A DNA stretch of 64,000 nucleotides. Origin: Novosphingobium pokkalii (GTDB taxonomy: Bacteria; Pseudomonadota; Alphaproteobacteria; Sphingomonadales; Sphingomonadaceae). Positions 9,242 to 18,103 of this stretch are shown in pieces. The notes below the pieces were generated by a model. The model made no database searches. It was not told the origin of the DNA and worked only from the letters and a program-made list of their open reading frames with translations. The stretch lies in assembly GCF_014652855.1 (NCBI RefSeq), contig NZ_BMZP01000013.1, positions 1 to 64,000 of the forward strand. The letters run 5' to 3'. Every line of letters starts with the position of its first letter. The stretch's first letter is position 1. The translations under genes were made by a program, and so were the position numbers.

Positions 9242-10552
9242 TCAGCTGATCCGCAACTGGGCCAGGCGCAGCAGCCCCGCGCCAGCGGACGGAAGCGATG
9301 TGTCGGCCGGAGCGGGACGCCAGATGATCGAGATCGAGGCGGGATCGATGCCCCGACGCGCGAGCGCGGCAGACAGCGCGGCGAGCCGTCGGTCGGTCAG
9401 AGCGGTCCGCTTCGCCGGCTCGATCGTTTCCGTGTCACGCGCCAACAGCGTCACGGAAACCGGTCCACGCGCTGCGTCAGCCGCGATGCGCTCGACAAGT
9501 GCCGAAGCTGCGCCGCTCAGCGTGTCGGACCCGACCTCGAAGACGATCTGGACGTCGGCCCCGAGTGGCGCGGCTGCGGATGGCAATCCGTTGAATGGAT
9601 CGCCGATCGCGGGCGATCTCAAAGCCACCAGCGGCCCAAGGTCCGAAAGCGCTGCCGCTCCGGTCTCACCCCAGCCCGCGTTGGCGAGGCACGGTCCCAC
9701 GTCGATCCGGGCAACCGCACCGAGGAGCCGGACAGTCGCCTCTTCCAGAGCGGCGCGAATGCCAAGCTGCAGCGGCTCCTGGCCTTTGGCGCCGATGTTG
9801 ATGTCGAAGAGATCGGAGCCGAAGAAGCGGAAGATGCCAAAGCCCGTCTCGTAGCCGGTAAACTGCTTGGTGAGGCTGACGGTGCGGACCACCAGCAAGG
9901 ATCGTGTGTCGACGATCCGGAGGTCCACGGCGACCGACTGTGTATAGGTCCGGTGCTTGGGGCCGATCGATCCCACGCCGGTCTGCAGGCCGCCCGATCG
10001 GATGTCGTAGTTCAGTTCGGTGATGCCGCCGACGATGTAGTAGTCGGAGGCGGCGATGCTGCCGCCATAGTAAGGCAGCCAGGGCACCGTCTGTTTCCCC
10101 GATGGACCAGGGAGATCATGCACCGTACCGTCACCGAGCTGACGCCGATCCGTGTAGCCAAGCTCCCGCTCGGCAATCGTGGGATCGAACCGCTCGGCAA
10201 TGCGGACGCGGCCTTCGAGCTTGCCGAGCGCTGAGGCGACCATGAGCGCACCGCCCTGGGTGACGGCGTTGCCCTCGCTGACGGAGTATTTGCCGGTGTA
10301 ATCGCGGACGTCACCCACCGCGATCACCAAGGGCTTGGTGGGTAAGCCTGGAAGCTGTCCAGCTACGCAAGACAGCACGGGGTCCATCGGTGTCCGGTTC
10401 TCTCGAACCGCGGGGCCGACAAGGACCTTTGCCTCGCCCGGCGCGAGGGAGAGTCCATGCATGCTGGCGCAACCCCCGAGAGCAGCACTTGCCAGCACCG
10501 TCAGAACCGCAGGGCTCTTGCGCGTTGAATTGCGCGCGGCGTCGCGGCGCAT
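9242..10552 (-). CDS. hfaB: HfaB-like CsgG-family outer-membrane lipoprotein with OmpA-like tail
   Basis: A 436-residue lipoprotein. The lipobox is in VLASAALGGCASMHGLS. The CsgG domain (about 30-310) shows KPLVIAVGDVRDYTGKY, RVRIAERFD, YIVGGITELNYDI and GFFRFFG-like strands that in CsgG form the nonameric secretion pore. From about residue 320 a second domain (VQIVFEVGSDTLSGAASALV, then TALTDRRLAALSAALARRGI and DPASISI) follows the OmpA peptidoglycan-binding pattern. The start at 10552 is chosen because it overlaps the hfaA stop (TGATG) and puts the signal peptide at the N-terminus; 10576 is an alternative. It probably exports HfaA and HfaD and may be tied to the cell wall. Confidence 0.8.
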   Translation of the reverse strand: MRRDAARNSTRKSPAVLTVLASAALGGCASMHGLSLAPGEAKVLVGPAVRENRTPMDPVLSCVAGQLPGLPTKPLVIAVGDVRDYTGKYSVSEGNAVTQGGALMVASALGKLEGRVRIAERFDPTIAERELGYTDRRQLGDGTVHDLPGPSGKQTVPWLPYYGGSIAASDYYIVGGITELNYDIRSGGLQTGVGSIGPKHRTYTQSVAVDLRIVDTRSLLVVRTVSLTKQFTGYETGFGIFRFFGSDLFDINIGAKGQEPLQLGIRAALEEATVRLLGAVARIDVGPCLANAGWGETGAAALSDLGPLVALRSPAIGDPFNGLPSAAAPLGADVQIVFEVGSDTLSGAASALVERIAADAARGPVSVTLLARDTETIEPAKRTALTDRRLAALSAALARRGIDPASISIIWRPAPADTSLPSAGAGLLRLAQLRIS

Positions 10553-11073
10553 CAGTTGAGCGCCCCAAAGGCGCACCCGGTTGAACCGGTGACGGTGGCC
10601 GTCTGCACACCGGTATTGGTCTGGGTCGCATTGATGGCCTGATAGGGGCTGCCCTGGATCACGGCTCCGACATCGCCGCTCGCCGAGGCGTTGACTGTTC
10701 CGCTGTTTGTCTGGCCGTTCGATGTGGTTCCGCCGCGGCCGTTTTGGGCGTCGTTGGCGTTGCCTTGGGAAGATGAGGTCGGGCCGCCGAGGGTCGGCGA
10801 GTTGGCGAGCGCGGTCTGTGCCGATGAATTGCCGAGCGCGGTCACGGTTATGCCGCAGTTGAACTGGCGCTCAATCGTGGTCGTGTAGGCCGGAGCGGCG
10901 TAGCCACCAGCCCGTTTGCGTTCGATCGCGTCGAGGACAAGAGTCAGATTGGCAAGGTCGGTCGGCGAACGGAACTGCCATGCGCCGTTCTCACCAAGAT
11001 TGTTGGCTGCTGCGGGAAGTGGCTGCGCGATCAGGATGGCCGCGATGCCTGCTTGGAAGAATGGCTTGGGCAT
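10552..11073 (-). CDS. hfaA: HfaA-like holdfast-anchor subunit
   Basis: A 173-residue secreted protein. The signal peptide (QAGIAAILIAQPLPAAANNL) is followed by NGAWQFRSPTDLANLTLVLD, reminiscent of CsgF/HfaA N-termini, then a Ser/Asn/Gly-rich low-complexity stretch (TLGGPTSSSQGNANDAQNGR) and an end with YQAINATQTNTGVQTATVTG, a strand pattern seen in HfaA proteins. ATG 11073 has a GGGGA ribosome site and begins the signal peptide; the longer frame from 11151 does not. It is first in the hfaABD unit, and its stop overlaps the hfaB start. HfaA and HfaD are surface adhesins that hold the holdfast in Caulobacter. Confidence 0.7.
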   Translation of the reverse strand: MPKPFFQAGIAAILIAQPLPAAANNLGENGAWQFRSPTDLANLTLVLDAIERKRAGGYAAPAYTTTIERQFNCGITVTALGNSSAQTALANSPTLGGPTSSSQGNANDAQNGRGGTTSNGQTNSGTVNASASGDVGAVIQGSPYQAINATQTNTGVQTATVTGSTGCAFGALN

Positions 11074-11115
11074 AAGTTCGTCCCCTCGCCGGGACGAGAG
11101 GCGCCCGGCTGTCGA

Positions 11116-11205
11116 GGACGAGCAAGAGACGCATATTCCCGGCGTGAGCAACAGCCGTTCGCGGCTGTCGCAGACTGGCGTGCAAAGACAGGTTGCAGCG
11201 TAGGC
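11116..11205 (-). promoter_or_regulatory. Upstream element of hfaA shared with trbB and traG
   Basis: These 90 bp align without gaps to 25086-25175 upstream of trbB at about 57 of 90 identical positions (counted by eye). The two ends are best conserved: AGAGACGCA on the gene-proximal side and AGCGTAGGC on the distal side. The distal 40 bp also match 58424-58463 upstream of traG. The distance from the outer edge to the start codon is 132 bp here and 134 bp for trbB. It is a probable promoter plus regulator site; no classical -35/-10 can be assigned. Confidence 0.6.
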
Positions 11206-11438
11206 AGTGAGTTCGCCCAGCGCGGTGGAAACGCGGCTGGCTCTGATTGCCGTGCCGAATCGGCGGCGCGAGCATCAGTCAAACAGGCGCCTGTCAGCTC
11301 CGCAACGCTTCGTAATCCAGCAATTACCGCTTTGGCCAATTGCTCCCTGCCACGCTCAGGTCAGCTGAGCTCGAACGGTTGCTCCAAGGCCAGGCGCTGG
11401 AAAGATCGCGCTTGACCGCGACAATCGACCGTCGCTAG

Positions 11439-11471
11439 TTTAGCTAATGCGAATCACTTGCATTAGCTAAA
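11439..11471 (+). promoter_or_regulatory. Fur-box-like operator of the TonB receptor gene
   Basis: A perfect 12-bp inverted repeat, TTTAGCTAATGC (11439-11450) and GCATTAGCTAAA (11460-11471), has a 9-bp centre. The middle AATGCGAATCACTTGCATT matches the Fur box of gamma- and alphaproteobacteria at most positions. It ends 15 bp before the receptor ATG and touches its AGGGGG ribosome site, a position suited to iron-dependent repression. Confidence 0.7.
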
Positions 11472-11486
11472 GGGGGTATTGAAGTG

Positions 11487-13766
11487 ATGGGGGCAGCCTC
11501 GGGATACATCTGTTCGAACACAAGTCGTAACGCACGTCGGTCAAGGCCCGCAGTCTTCGCCGGTTTGCAGGCTCGCCCGGCCTGTGCGTCGCTGGCGCTT
11601 GCATTCGCGCTGCTAGCCGGCCCCGCCCGCGCGCAGGACAATGATGGGTACTACTGGCTTGAGCGCATGAACCAGATTGTCGTCACCGCCACGCGGGCAC
11701 CGGTCAGACTGCAGGATCTGCCAGGCCTTGTGACCGTCAAGACCGACGAGCAGATGGCTGACGAAATGGTCTCGGACATCAAGGACCTGGTGCGGTTCGA
11801 ACCCGGGGTGAGCGTCCGCCGATCCCCTGCCCGCTTTGGCGCGGCGCTTGGCGCAACCGGGCGCGACGGCGCCTCCAGCTTCAACATCCGCGGGCTTGAA
11901 GGCAACCGCGTGCTGATCCAGGTCGACGGCGTTCGGGTTCCAGATGGCTTCGAGTTCGGGGCACAATCGGCGGGCCGAGGAAACTATGTCGATCTCGGCC
12001 TGATCAAGTCGGTCGAGATCCTGCGCGGCCCGGCGTCGGCGCTGTATGGCAGCGACGGCCTGGCCGGTGCGGTCAGCTTCACCACGACCGATCCCGCCGA
12101 CCTGCTGCGCGGCGATGCCAAGGTCGGTGGCCGGCTGCGCACCAGCTACGATTCGGCGGACCGGGAATTCAGCGAGACCGCGATATTCGCGGCACGCAGT
12201 GGCGAGCTGTCGGGCATGATCGCCTACACCCGCCGGGATGGCCACGAACTCGATAACCAGGGCACGAATGATGCTCCCAATGCAACCCGGACTACGCCAA
12301 ACCCGCAAGATACACGATCGAACGCCATCCTCGGCAAACTCGCGCTTGAAACTGGCCCCTCAAGCCGCCTGCGCCTGACGGGCGAGTATGAGAAGGGTAT
12401 CGTCAACACCAATGTGCTGAGCGGCGTGGCGCCAGTCGTTTCGGCCGCGACCAGCGTCCTCGCTCTCAAGGCCCATGACACAACCGAACGCAAGCGCGTG
12501 GCCCTCGACTGGCGGCGGGAGGCCGAAGGCGCGATCGACTTCATACAGCTGACTGCGTACTGGCAGGACGGCGAGAACCGCCAGTTCACTGCCGAGGATC
12601 GCAATACCGCTGCCGACCGCACCCGGCTCAATGTGTTCCGCAACCGGGTGTTTGGCGGTTCGGCCGAGTTCCGCAGCGACTTTGCGACCGGGCCACTTCT
12701 GCACCAGTTGGCCTGGGGCGCGGATGGTTCGATCACCCGGCAGACGGGCTTGCGCGACGGCACCGTGCCGACCGCCCCCGACGTCTTCCCGACGCGCGCT
12801 TTCCCCGTCACCGACTTCACACTGGCGGGCGGCTATCTATCCGACCGCATCCAGATCGCGGGCGGCCGCGTACAGCTCTACCCTGCGCTGCGCTTCGATC
12901 ATTATGCGCTGCGCCCGCAGGCCGACCCGCTGCTGCCCCGCTTTGCCGCCGTCAGGCAAAGTGGCTCGCGCGTGTCGCCCAAGATCGGCGCCGTGGTGAA
13001 ACTGGCGGAGACTGTGAGTCTCTTTGCCAACTACGCCCATGGCTTCAAGGCGCCCGCGCCTTCCCAAGTGAACCAGTTCTTCGAGAACCCGACCTCGCCC
13101 TTTGGCGCCTATCGTACGATCCCCAACCCCGGTCTCAAGCCCGAAACCAGCAAGACGATCGAGGGTGGCCTGCGCTTGTCGAGCACGCATGTGGTAGCAA
13201 GCGTCACCGGGTTCAGTGGCCACTACGACAACTTCATCAGCCAGGAAATCGTCAGCGGCACCGGCACGGTCGCTGATCCGATCATCTATCAGTACATCAA
13301 TCTCGCGCAGGTGAAGATCAAGGGCCTGGAAGGCAAACTCGACCTCTCTGCGGGCAATGGCCTGACCGGCCAGCTTGCCCTGTCCTGGGCGAAGGGCGAC
13401 AGCATTCGTAGCGGCATCTCCAGTCCGCTGGTGTCGATCGATCCGCTGAAACTGGTCATGGGAGTCGGGTGGCGTGACCGTGCCGAGCGCTTTGGCGGTC
13501 AACTGATGCTGACCCACGCGGCGCAAAAGGAAAATGACCGCGCTCCTGCGGGCGCCTACCGGCCCGATGGCTTCACTATCCTCGATGCCACGGCCTTCGT
13601 GAAGCCGGCTCGAAACCTGACGCTGCGCGCCGGCATCTTCAACATCCTCGACAAGAAATACGCCTGGTGGAGCGACGTGCGCGGGCTCGCCGCCAGCTCG
13701 ACCGTGACCGACGCCTATACCCAGCCCGGCCGCAACGCGAGCGTCTCGCTCAGCTACCGTTTCTGA
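11487..13766 (+). CDS. TonB-dependent receptor, haem/haemoglobin-receptor type
   Basis: A 759-residue outer-membrane receptor. An extended signal peptide ends near GPARAQD. The TonB box is close to MNQIVVTATRAPVRLQDLPG. The plug domain shows FNIRGLEGNRVLIQVDGVR and EILRGPASALYGSDGLAGAV, and the barrel ends ASVSLSYRF. Motifs FANYAHGFKAPAPSQVNQFF and NPGLKPETSKTIEGG fit the haemoglobin/transferrin/lactoferrin receptor family. ATG 11487 is preferred to GTG 11484 (AGGGGG site). It imports an iron source, probably haem, powered by TonB-ExbBD encoded elsewhere. It is 20 bp upstream of the DUF6607 gene, so they are likely co-transcribed. A Fur-like box lies just upstream. Confidence 0.85.
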   Translation: MGAASGYICSNTSRNARRSRPAVFAGLQARPACASLALAFALLAGPARAQDNDGYYWLERMNQIVVTATRAPVRLQDLPGLVTVKTDEQMADEMVSDIKDLVRFEPGVSVRRSPARFGAALGATGRDGASSFNIRGLEGNRVLIQVDGVRVPDGFEFGAQSAGRGNYVDLGLIKSVEILRGPASALYGSDGLAGAVSFTTTDPADLLRGDAKVGGRLRTSYDSADREFSETAIFAARSGELSGMIAYTRRDGHELDNQGTNDAPNATRTTPNPQDTRSNAILGKLALETGPSSRLRLTGEYEKGIVNTNVLSGVAPVVSAATSVLALKAHDTTERKRVALDWRREAEGAIDFIQLTAYWQDGENRQFTAEDRNTAADRTRLNVFRNRVFGGSAEFRSDFATGPLLHQLAWGADGSITRQTGLRDGTVPTAPDVFPTRAFPVTDFTLAGGYLSDRIQIAGGRVQLYPALRFDHYALRPQADPLLPRFAAVRQSGSRVSPKIGAVVKLAETVSLFANYAHGFKAPAPSQVNQFFENPTSPFGAYRTIPNPGLKPETSKTIEGGLRLSSTHVVASVTGFSGHYDNFISQEIVSGTGTVADPIIYQYINLAQVKIKGLEGKLDLSAGNGLTGQLALSWAKGDSIRSGISSPLVSIDPLKLVMGVGWRDRAERFGGQLMLTHAAQKENDRAPAGAYRPDGFTILDATAFVKPARNLTLRAGIFNILDKKYAWWSDVRGLAASSTVTDAYTQPGRNASVSLSYRF

Positions 13767-13786
13767 TCAAAAGGGAGGACCCCCCA

Positions 13787-14761
13787 ATGAACCGCTTGAA
13801 GACGTTCCTGGGCGCCAGCCTGCTTGCCCTTGCCTGCACCGCTGCCCCCGCGCTTGCCCATCCTCCGATCGCCGCCGCACAGGCTGACGCGACATTCGAA
13901 CAGGACCGCGCCGACATTCTCGCCATGGCGGGCAATTACAAGGTGCGCTTCGACATGCAGGAATCCACCCGTTGGGATGCTGGCTACACCCCCATCGACA
14001 AGAAGACCTCCGGCGGTTTCGAATCCGTCCGGGTTATCGAGGATACGGGGCGCAGAATAGTCCTCCAGCACCTCCTTGTCGTCAATGCCGAGGGCAAGGA
14101 CATGGTCATCAAGCACTGGCGCCAGGACTGGGAATATGAGCCGACGCGCGTGCTGGTCTATGCCGACACCAACACCTGGAAATGGGAAGACGTGCCGGAG
14201 AAGATGCGTACCGGCCGCTGGTCGCAGACCGTCTATCAGGTCGATGACAGCCCGCGCTATGGCGGATGGGGTCAGTTCGAGACACAGGGTGGTGTCCGCC
14301 GCTGGCGGTCGAACTGGACCTGGCGTCCGCTCGCCCGCCGTGATGCCGTGCGCCACCCGGTCTATGACCGCTACTACGCGATCAACCGACACCAGATCAC
14401 ACCCGATGGCTGGATCCACTGGCAGGACAATACCAAGCTCGGACGGAAAGATGGCAAGCTTGTACCAATCGTCCAGGAATATGTCCTCAACACCTATACG
14501 AAGTTCGATGGCTATAACGTGAAGGCCGCCGACGACTACTGGGCCGCAACAAGGGACTATTGGGCCGCCGTGCGCGCCGAATGGGACCGAGTGGCAAAGG
14601 AGAAAGGGGGGATCGGCCTGCAGGAGGAGGCGGAGACCGGTACCGTGATCAGCGCTCGGCTCATGGAGCTTGCTGACAATATCCGGACGGGCAAGACGAG
14701 CACGGCGAAGGCCACCACGGCCGCGCTAAAGTTGATTGCCGACAATACCCGCACGCTTTGA
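13787..14761 (+). CDS. DUF6607 family secreted protein
   Basis: A 324-residue exported protein: signal peptide FLGASLLALACTAAPALAHP, then ADILAMAGNYKVRFDMQEST, many Trp/Tyr-rich strands (MVIKHWRQDWEYEPTRVLVY, RYGGWGQFE, RRWRSNWTWRPLARRD) and a helical C-terminus. This is the DUF6607 pattern; these genes are often next to TonB-dependent haem-type receptors. A GGGAGGA ribosome site precedes the ATG. It shares the receptor's promoter and probably its iron response. The biochemical role is unknown; a periplasmic partner in haem handling is only an inference from linkage. Confidence 0.75.
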   Translation: MNRLKTFLGASLLALACTAAPALAHPPIAAAQADATFEQDRADILAMAGNYKVRFDMQESTRWDAGYTPIDKKTSGGFESVRVIEDTGRRIVLQHLLVVNAEGKDMVIKHWRQDWEYEPTRVLVYADTNTWKWEDVPEKMRTGRWSQTVYQVDDSPRYGGWGQFETQGGVRRWRSNWTWRPLARRDAVRHPVYDRYYAINRHQITPDGWIHWQDNTKLGRKDGKLVPIVQEYVLNTYTKFDGYNVKAADDYWAATRDYWAAVRAEWDRVAKEKGGIGLQEEAETGTVISARLMELADNIRTGKTSTAKATTAALKLIADNTRTL

Positions 14762-14813
14762 CGGGGCTTCATCATCCCGGTCGGCGCCTTATCCATGTCC
14801 TTGCGCTGCGCGA

Positions 14814-14860
14814 GCGCCGCTGACCTGGTCGGGCATTTCCCCCGGCCAGGTCAGCGGCGC
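14814..14860. terminator. Strong 15-bp hairpin after the DUF6607 gene
   Basis: A perfect 15-bp inverted repeat, GCGCCGCTGACCTGG (14814-14828) and CCAGGTCAGCGGCGC (14846-14860), with a 17-nt loop and no T tract, lies 53 bp after the stop. It is a probable terminator or 3'-end stabiliser. The rest of 14762-15134 shows no gene. Confidence 0.7.
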
Positions 14861-15134
14861 TGAGGTCCAGATCGGGGGCGCCGCAACGCTCCAGGAAACC
14901 GAGCCGCACCCCAAGCCGGATGAGGGCTGCTGATGCGGGCAACGCCGGCAGAGTGACGCAACGTTGATCGAGCGCCTGCGGACGGGACTTTGCGCGGAGC
15001 GGTCGCGACTGCCGATATCGATATCCGCGCTCCGAGCGGAACCGCGGCGCGTAGCGGGCTCCCGTCCCGATGGGCGCGATCACGCACCAAAAGCGCATGG
15101 GCGTCCTACAACCGGGCAGTCGTATGCCGATCGG

Positions 15135-15500
15135 TCAGCGCTTGCGCGCCCGTTGGCGGTATGTCGTGTTGAGAAGGAAGCTCGCGAGCCGTTGCGCTGG
15201 AATGCCCGGAAACGCGAGGTCCCACTCCGCCTCATAGGTCGCCAGCACGCGGTGGGCATCCGTTTGGAATGTGCGGAACAGTTGCAGTCCGAGAAGCAGC
15301 CAGGCCAGCACGCCGATCCACACTATCGCCCATGTCTGTGGCTGCGCTGCTGCGACGCAAGCGCGGTCGAGGACGAGGAAGATGATCGGGATACCCGCTT
15401 GCGCCGCGATGGCGCCTTGCTGGATCGTATTCAACTGCCCCTGAAAGAATGCGGCAAACCGGTGGTGCTGCTCCCACATGGGCGCTGCGTGTTCAGGCAT
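15135..15500 (-). CDS. Small two-helix membrane protein at the end of the trb operon
   Basis: 121 residues with two predicted transmembrane helices (AAQAGIPIIFLVLDRACVAA and TWAIVWIGVLAWLLLGLQLF), a helical soluble N-terminus (WEQHHRFAAFFQGQLNTIQQ) and a basic tail. ATG 15500 (GAGAGGGG site) is preferred to the longer frame from 15578, which lacks a ribosome site. It lies 151 bp after the DUF2274 gene on the same strand, so it may be the last gene of the conjugation operon. No family recognised. Confidence 0.6.
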   Translation of the reverse strand: MPEHAAPMWEQHHRFAAFFQGQLNTIQQGAIAAQAGIPIIFLVLDRACVAAAQPQTWAIVWIGVLAWLLLGLQLFRTFQTDAHRVLATYEAEWDLAFPGIPAQRLASFLLNTTYRQRARKR

Positions 15501-15651
15501 GAATACCCCTCTCGCTGGCATCGATCGCAATGCATGTCCTGGCCTGGTGCTCAGACGTTGCGGAGCCGGTCCAGCCACCCGTGGCGTGCGAATGGCTCGT
15601 CAGAGGCACCTTGACGAGCTGACAGACGACACCCGCGAGGCAGATGCAGGT

Positions 15652-15870
15652 TCAGCTTCCCCCGGCGCGCCTGAAGCCTCGATCGGTCGCCATGAAGCGC
15701 TCGAGCATGGGCGGGATCAGCCGTTCAGGGGGCAATGGCCCGGACAGCCCCGTTTCCCGGGCATGCGCTTCGGCATAAGCGGCGAGGGTTCGGGCAAGCT
15801 CGGCCGACAATTCGACCGATACCTTTACCGGCTTGTCTTCCAGGACCGGCCCCAGGCGCAGCTTTCTCAT
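15652..15870 (-). CDS. DUF2274 protein
   Basis: A 72-residue protein: MRKLRLGPVLEDKPVKVSVE, then ARTLAAYAEAHARETG and LIPPMLERFMATDRGFR, the DUF2274 pattern found right after trbI in sphingomonad and Tn4371-like conjugation operons. Its ATG overlaps the trbI stop (ATGA). It resembles a small ribbon-helix-helix-like protein with an added helix; its role in transfer is not known. Confidence 0.85.
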   Translation of the reverse strand: MRKLRLGPVLEDKPVKVSVELSAELARTLAAYAEAHARETGLSGPLPPERLIPPMLERFMATDRGFRRAGGS

Positions 15871-17114
15871 TGGCCGTCCTCCCCATCCAGTGGCTCGAGA
15901 ACGATGTCGCGGGTGACAAGGACCCGCAGGGCAAAGCCGGGTCGGATCGTCAGCGTTGGCGGCACGGCGATCTCGCGCTGTACGAGTTGGCGGCCGGTCT
16001 GGTTGATCGTGTCCTGAAGACCGTAGCGCAGCGCGCGGGTCAGTTCATCGTCGCCTTGCGCAACCAGCTGCGTGCCTGCCCCAAGCATGGTCGAGACGAA
16101 TGCCGCCTTGAGCATGTTCCCCCAATGATAGTTGGTACGGTCCTGAAGCCCGGCATTGCCGGCCGCATCCGCGCCGGGCTGCCGGTCGAGCAGGATCGAG
16201 CGTCCACCTGGCAGGATAAGGCGGTCCCACGCAAAGAGGACGCGGGTCTGGCCGGCGGCGATAGCACTGTCATACTCACCGATGAGTCGGCTCCCCTGCG
16301 GGATAAGCAGGAGCCTGCCGGTTGCGCTGTCGTAGACATTCTCGGTGACCTGCGCGGTGATCTGACCCGGAAGATCGGAGCGTATCCCGGTGATAAGTGC
16401 AGCGGGAATGACGCTGCCCGCCAGCAGCGTGTGCGACGACGACGCGGCGACGATGCGCTGCACGCTTGCCGTCACCCGGCGGGTGTCCGGCGAGAGAAAG
16501 GCACGGCGTGCCGCTTGCTGCTCATCGGCTTCGCGCGCGGTTGAGGCACCGGGCTGCGCGGGCGCTTGTGCGGTATCTGCGGGCGCAGCCAATCGCTGCT
16601 CCGAAGCAGCGGTGCTTCCCGATGTGAGGAAGAGCTTGCTCGCGATCGCAGCCTGGCGCGCTTCGGCCTGTCGCCGGGCGGCTTCAGCCGCAGCGGTCTG
16701 CGGTGGCGCAGGCGGAGCGCCCATCGGGGGCACCGGAACGGGTGTCCCTTCCTGCTGTGCGGCAAGGATCGGCCGGCCGAGATCGCCTGGCAGGGGCGGT
16801 CCGAGCCGGGGGACTTTGTCGTAGCTCGCGGGTGCTCCGGCAAGGACATCCGGTTTTGCGCTCGCCTGCGGCTCGTAAAGGTTGGCAGGGGGCAAGGCGC
16901 CGCGTGGCTGCAGTGCATAGAACAGGGCGCCGGCTATCGCGCAGGCGACCACCCCGCCGCCAAGTGCGAGCACCTTGCGCGAAAGACGCATGACCCGCGG
17001 CGGCTCGCCGCCAAGGCGGAATGGCGCCGGATCCGCCAGTTGCCCGGAATGCGCCCCCTCCGCCGTCGGCGTCGCAAGGATGCCATCGTCACGCGAGAGA
17101 TCCTGCTCGCTCAT
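15867..17114 (-). CDS. trbI: TrbI (VirB10-type) T4SS protein
   Basis: A 415-residue VirB10-like protein that spans the envelope and links the inner-membrane ATPases to the outer-membrane core. Cytoplasmic N-terminus, a single membrane helix (VLALGGGVVACAIAGALFYA, about 48-67), a long Pro/Ala/Gln-rich periplasmic linker (about 70-200), then the conserved barrel domain: LLAGSVIPAALITGIRSDLP, RLLLIPQGSRLIGEYDS, RVLFAWDRLILPGGRSI and RPGFALRVLVTRDIVL. The start overlaps the trbG stop (ATGA). Complete. Confidence 0.95.
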   Translation of the reverse strand: MSEQDLSRDDGILATPTAEGAHSGQLADPAPFRLGGEPPRVMRLSRKVLALGGGVVACAIAGALFYALQPRGALPPANLYEPQASAKPDVLAGAPASYDKVPRLGPPLPGDLGRPILAAQQEGTPVPVPPMGAPPAPPQTAAAEAARRQAEARQAAIASKLFLTSGSTAASEQRLAAPADTAQAPAQPGASTAREADEQQAARRAFLSPDTRRVTASVQRIVAASSSHTLLAGSVIPAALITGIRSDLPGQITAQVTENVYDSATGRLLLIPQGSRLIGEYDSAIAAGQTRVLFAWDRLILPGGRSILLDRQPGADAAGNAGLQDRTNYHWGNMLKAAFVSTMLGAGTQLVAQGDDELTRALRYGLQDTINQTGRQLVQREIAVPPTLTIRPGFALRVLVTRDIVLEPLDGEDGQ

Positions 17115-18103
17115 GATGCCCTCCGCGGCTTGGCCTTGTCGCGCTCGATCCGCACCCGCTGCTCGGCCCTACGCGAGGCGATGCGCAGCTCTGCTGCACC
17201 AAAGAGGCGATCGACGACCATGTAGCGGCCGGACACGCGGTAGTTCACGAGCTCGGCAGCGCCGTCATCGCCGATCACGAACAGGGGTGGCATGGCCGTC
17301 GTACTCACGGCTTCGGGAAACTCGATCATGACCTGACGGCCATCGTCGAAGACGCGAAGGGGGCGCCAGTCCGGACGGTCGCCGGTGATGCGATAGCGGA
17401 AATTCAGGCCATCGAGTTGAAGTCCCGTGGCAGCCGGCGCCGTGCGCGCGCGTTCCGCATCGGCCCGACGCAGCGCGATGAGCGCATCCTGCGGATAGGT
17501 CCAGGAGACCGACGCCATGTAGGTCGATGGCGTCGCCTTGAGCTCGAGATGGTAGGTTCGCCGGTCGGTGTTGATGATGAGGTTGGTCGCGATATCGCCG
17601 CGGGTCGGCTTCACCAGAATATGGACCCGTTTGGCGGCACCTGCGCCGCTCACCGTGTCGCCGATGATCCAGCGCGCGGTATCCCCGGCCGCTACCGGCC
17701 CCAAGCCCACCAGTTCCTCGCCCTCCTGGAGCGCAATGTCGGTGATCTGGCCGGGGGCGGAATAGACCTGGTAGAGCGCGCCGTCAGCATAGGCATATTG
17801 CTGGATCGCGTTGAAGTAGCCGCCCTTGCTCGGCTGAATGCGAGCGGCGGCGTTGGCCGCGCCGACCTGGCGCTGCGGGTCGGAAAGATCGGTTTTCCGT
17901 GCGCCCCTGGCGCGCAGGCTCGACCGCTCGCGGGACGTTGGTGCGGGCTTTGCCGTGCGAATGCCAGGCCTGGCTTGGGCTTGCGGGACTTTGCCGGCTG
18001 CGGGGGAAGGAACCGCCTGCGCCAGTCCTCCAGTGGTCAAGATGGACGAGCCCAGTAAGGCTGCGGCGGTGAGCGGCCAGAGGCCAAAGGGTAACTTGGT
18101 CAT
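17111..18103 (-). CDS. trbG: TrbG (VirB9-type) T4SS protein
   Basis: A 330-residue VirB9 homologue, part of the outer-membrane core complex with TrbI. A signal peptide (LTAAALLGSSILTTGGLAQA) precedes a basic linker. N-terminal domain strands include YNAIQQYAYADGALYQVYSA-like sequence and ITDIALQEGEELVGLGPVAAGD; C-terminal domain NFRYRITGDRPDWRPLRVFDD with FPEAVSTTAMPPLFVIGDDG. The start overlaps the trbF stop (ATGA-type), so it is coupled within the mating-pair-formation operon. Confidence 0.95.
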   Translation of the reverse strand: MTKLPFGLWPLTAAALLGSSILTTGGLAQAVPSPAAGKVPQAQARPGIRTAKPAPTSRERSSLRARGARKTDLSDPQRQVGAANAAARIQPSKGGYFNAIQQYAYADGALYQVYSAPGQITDIALQEGEELVGLGPVAAGDTARWIIGDTVSGAGAAKRVHILVKPTRGDIATNLIINTDRRTYHLELKATPSTYMASVSWTYPQDALIALRRADAERARTAPAATGLQLDGLNFRYRITGDRPDWRPLRVFDDGRQVMIEFPEAVSTTAMPPLFVIGDDGAAELVNYRVSGRYMVVDRLFGAAELRIASRRAEQRVRIERDKAKPRRAS

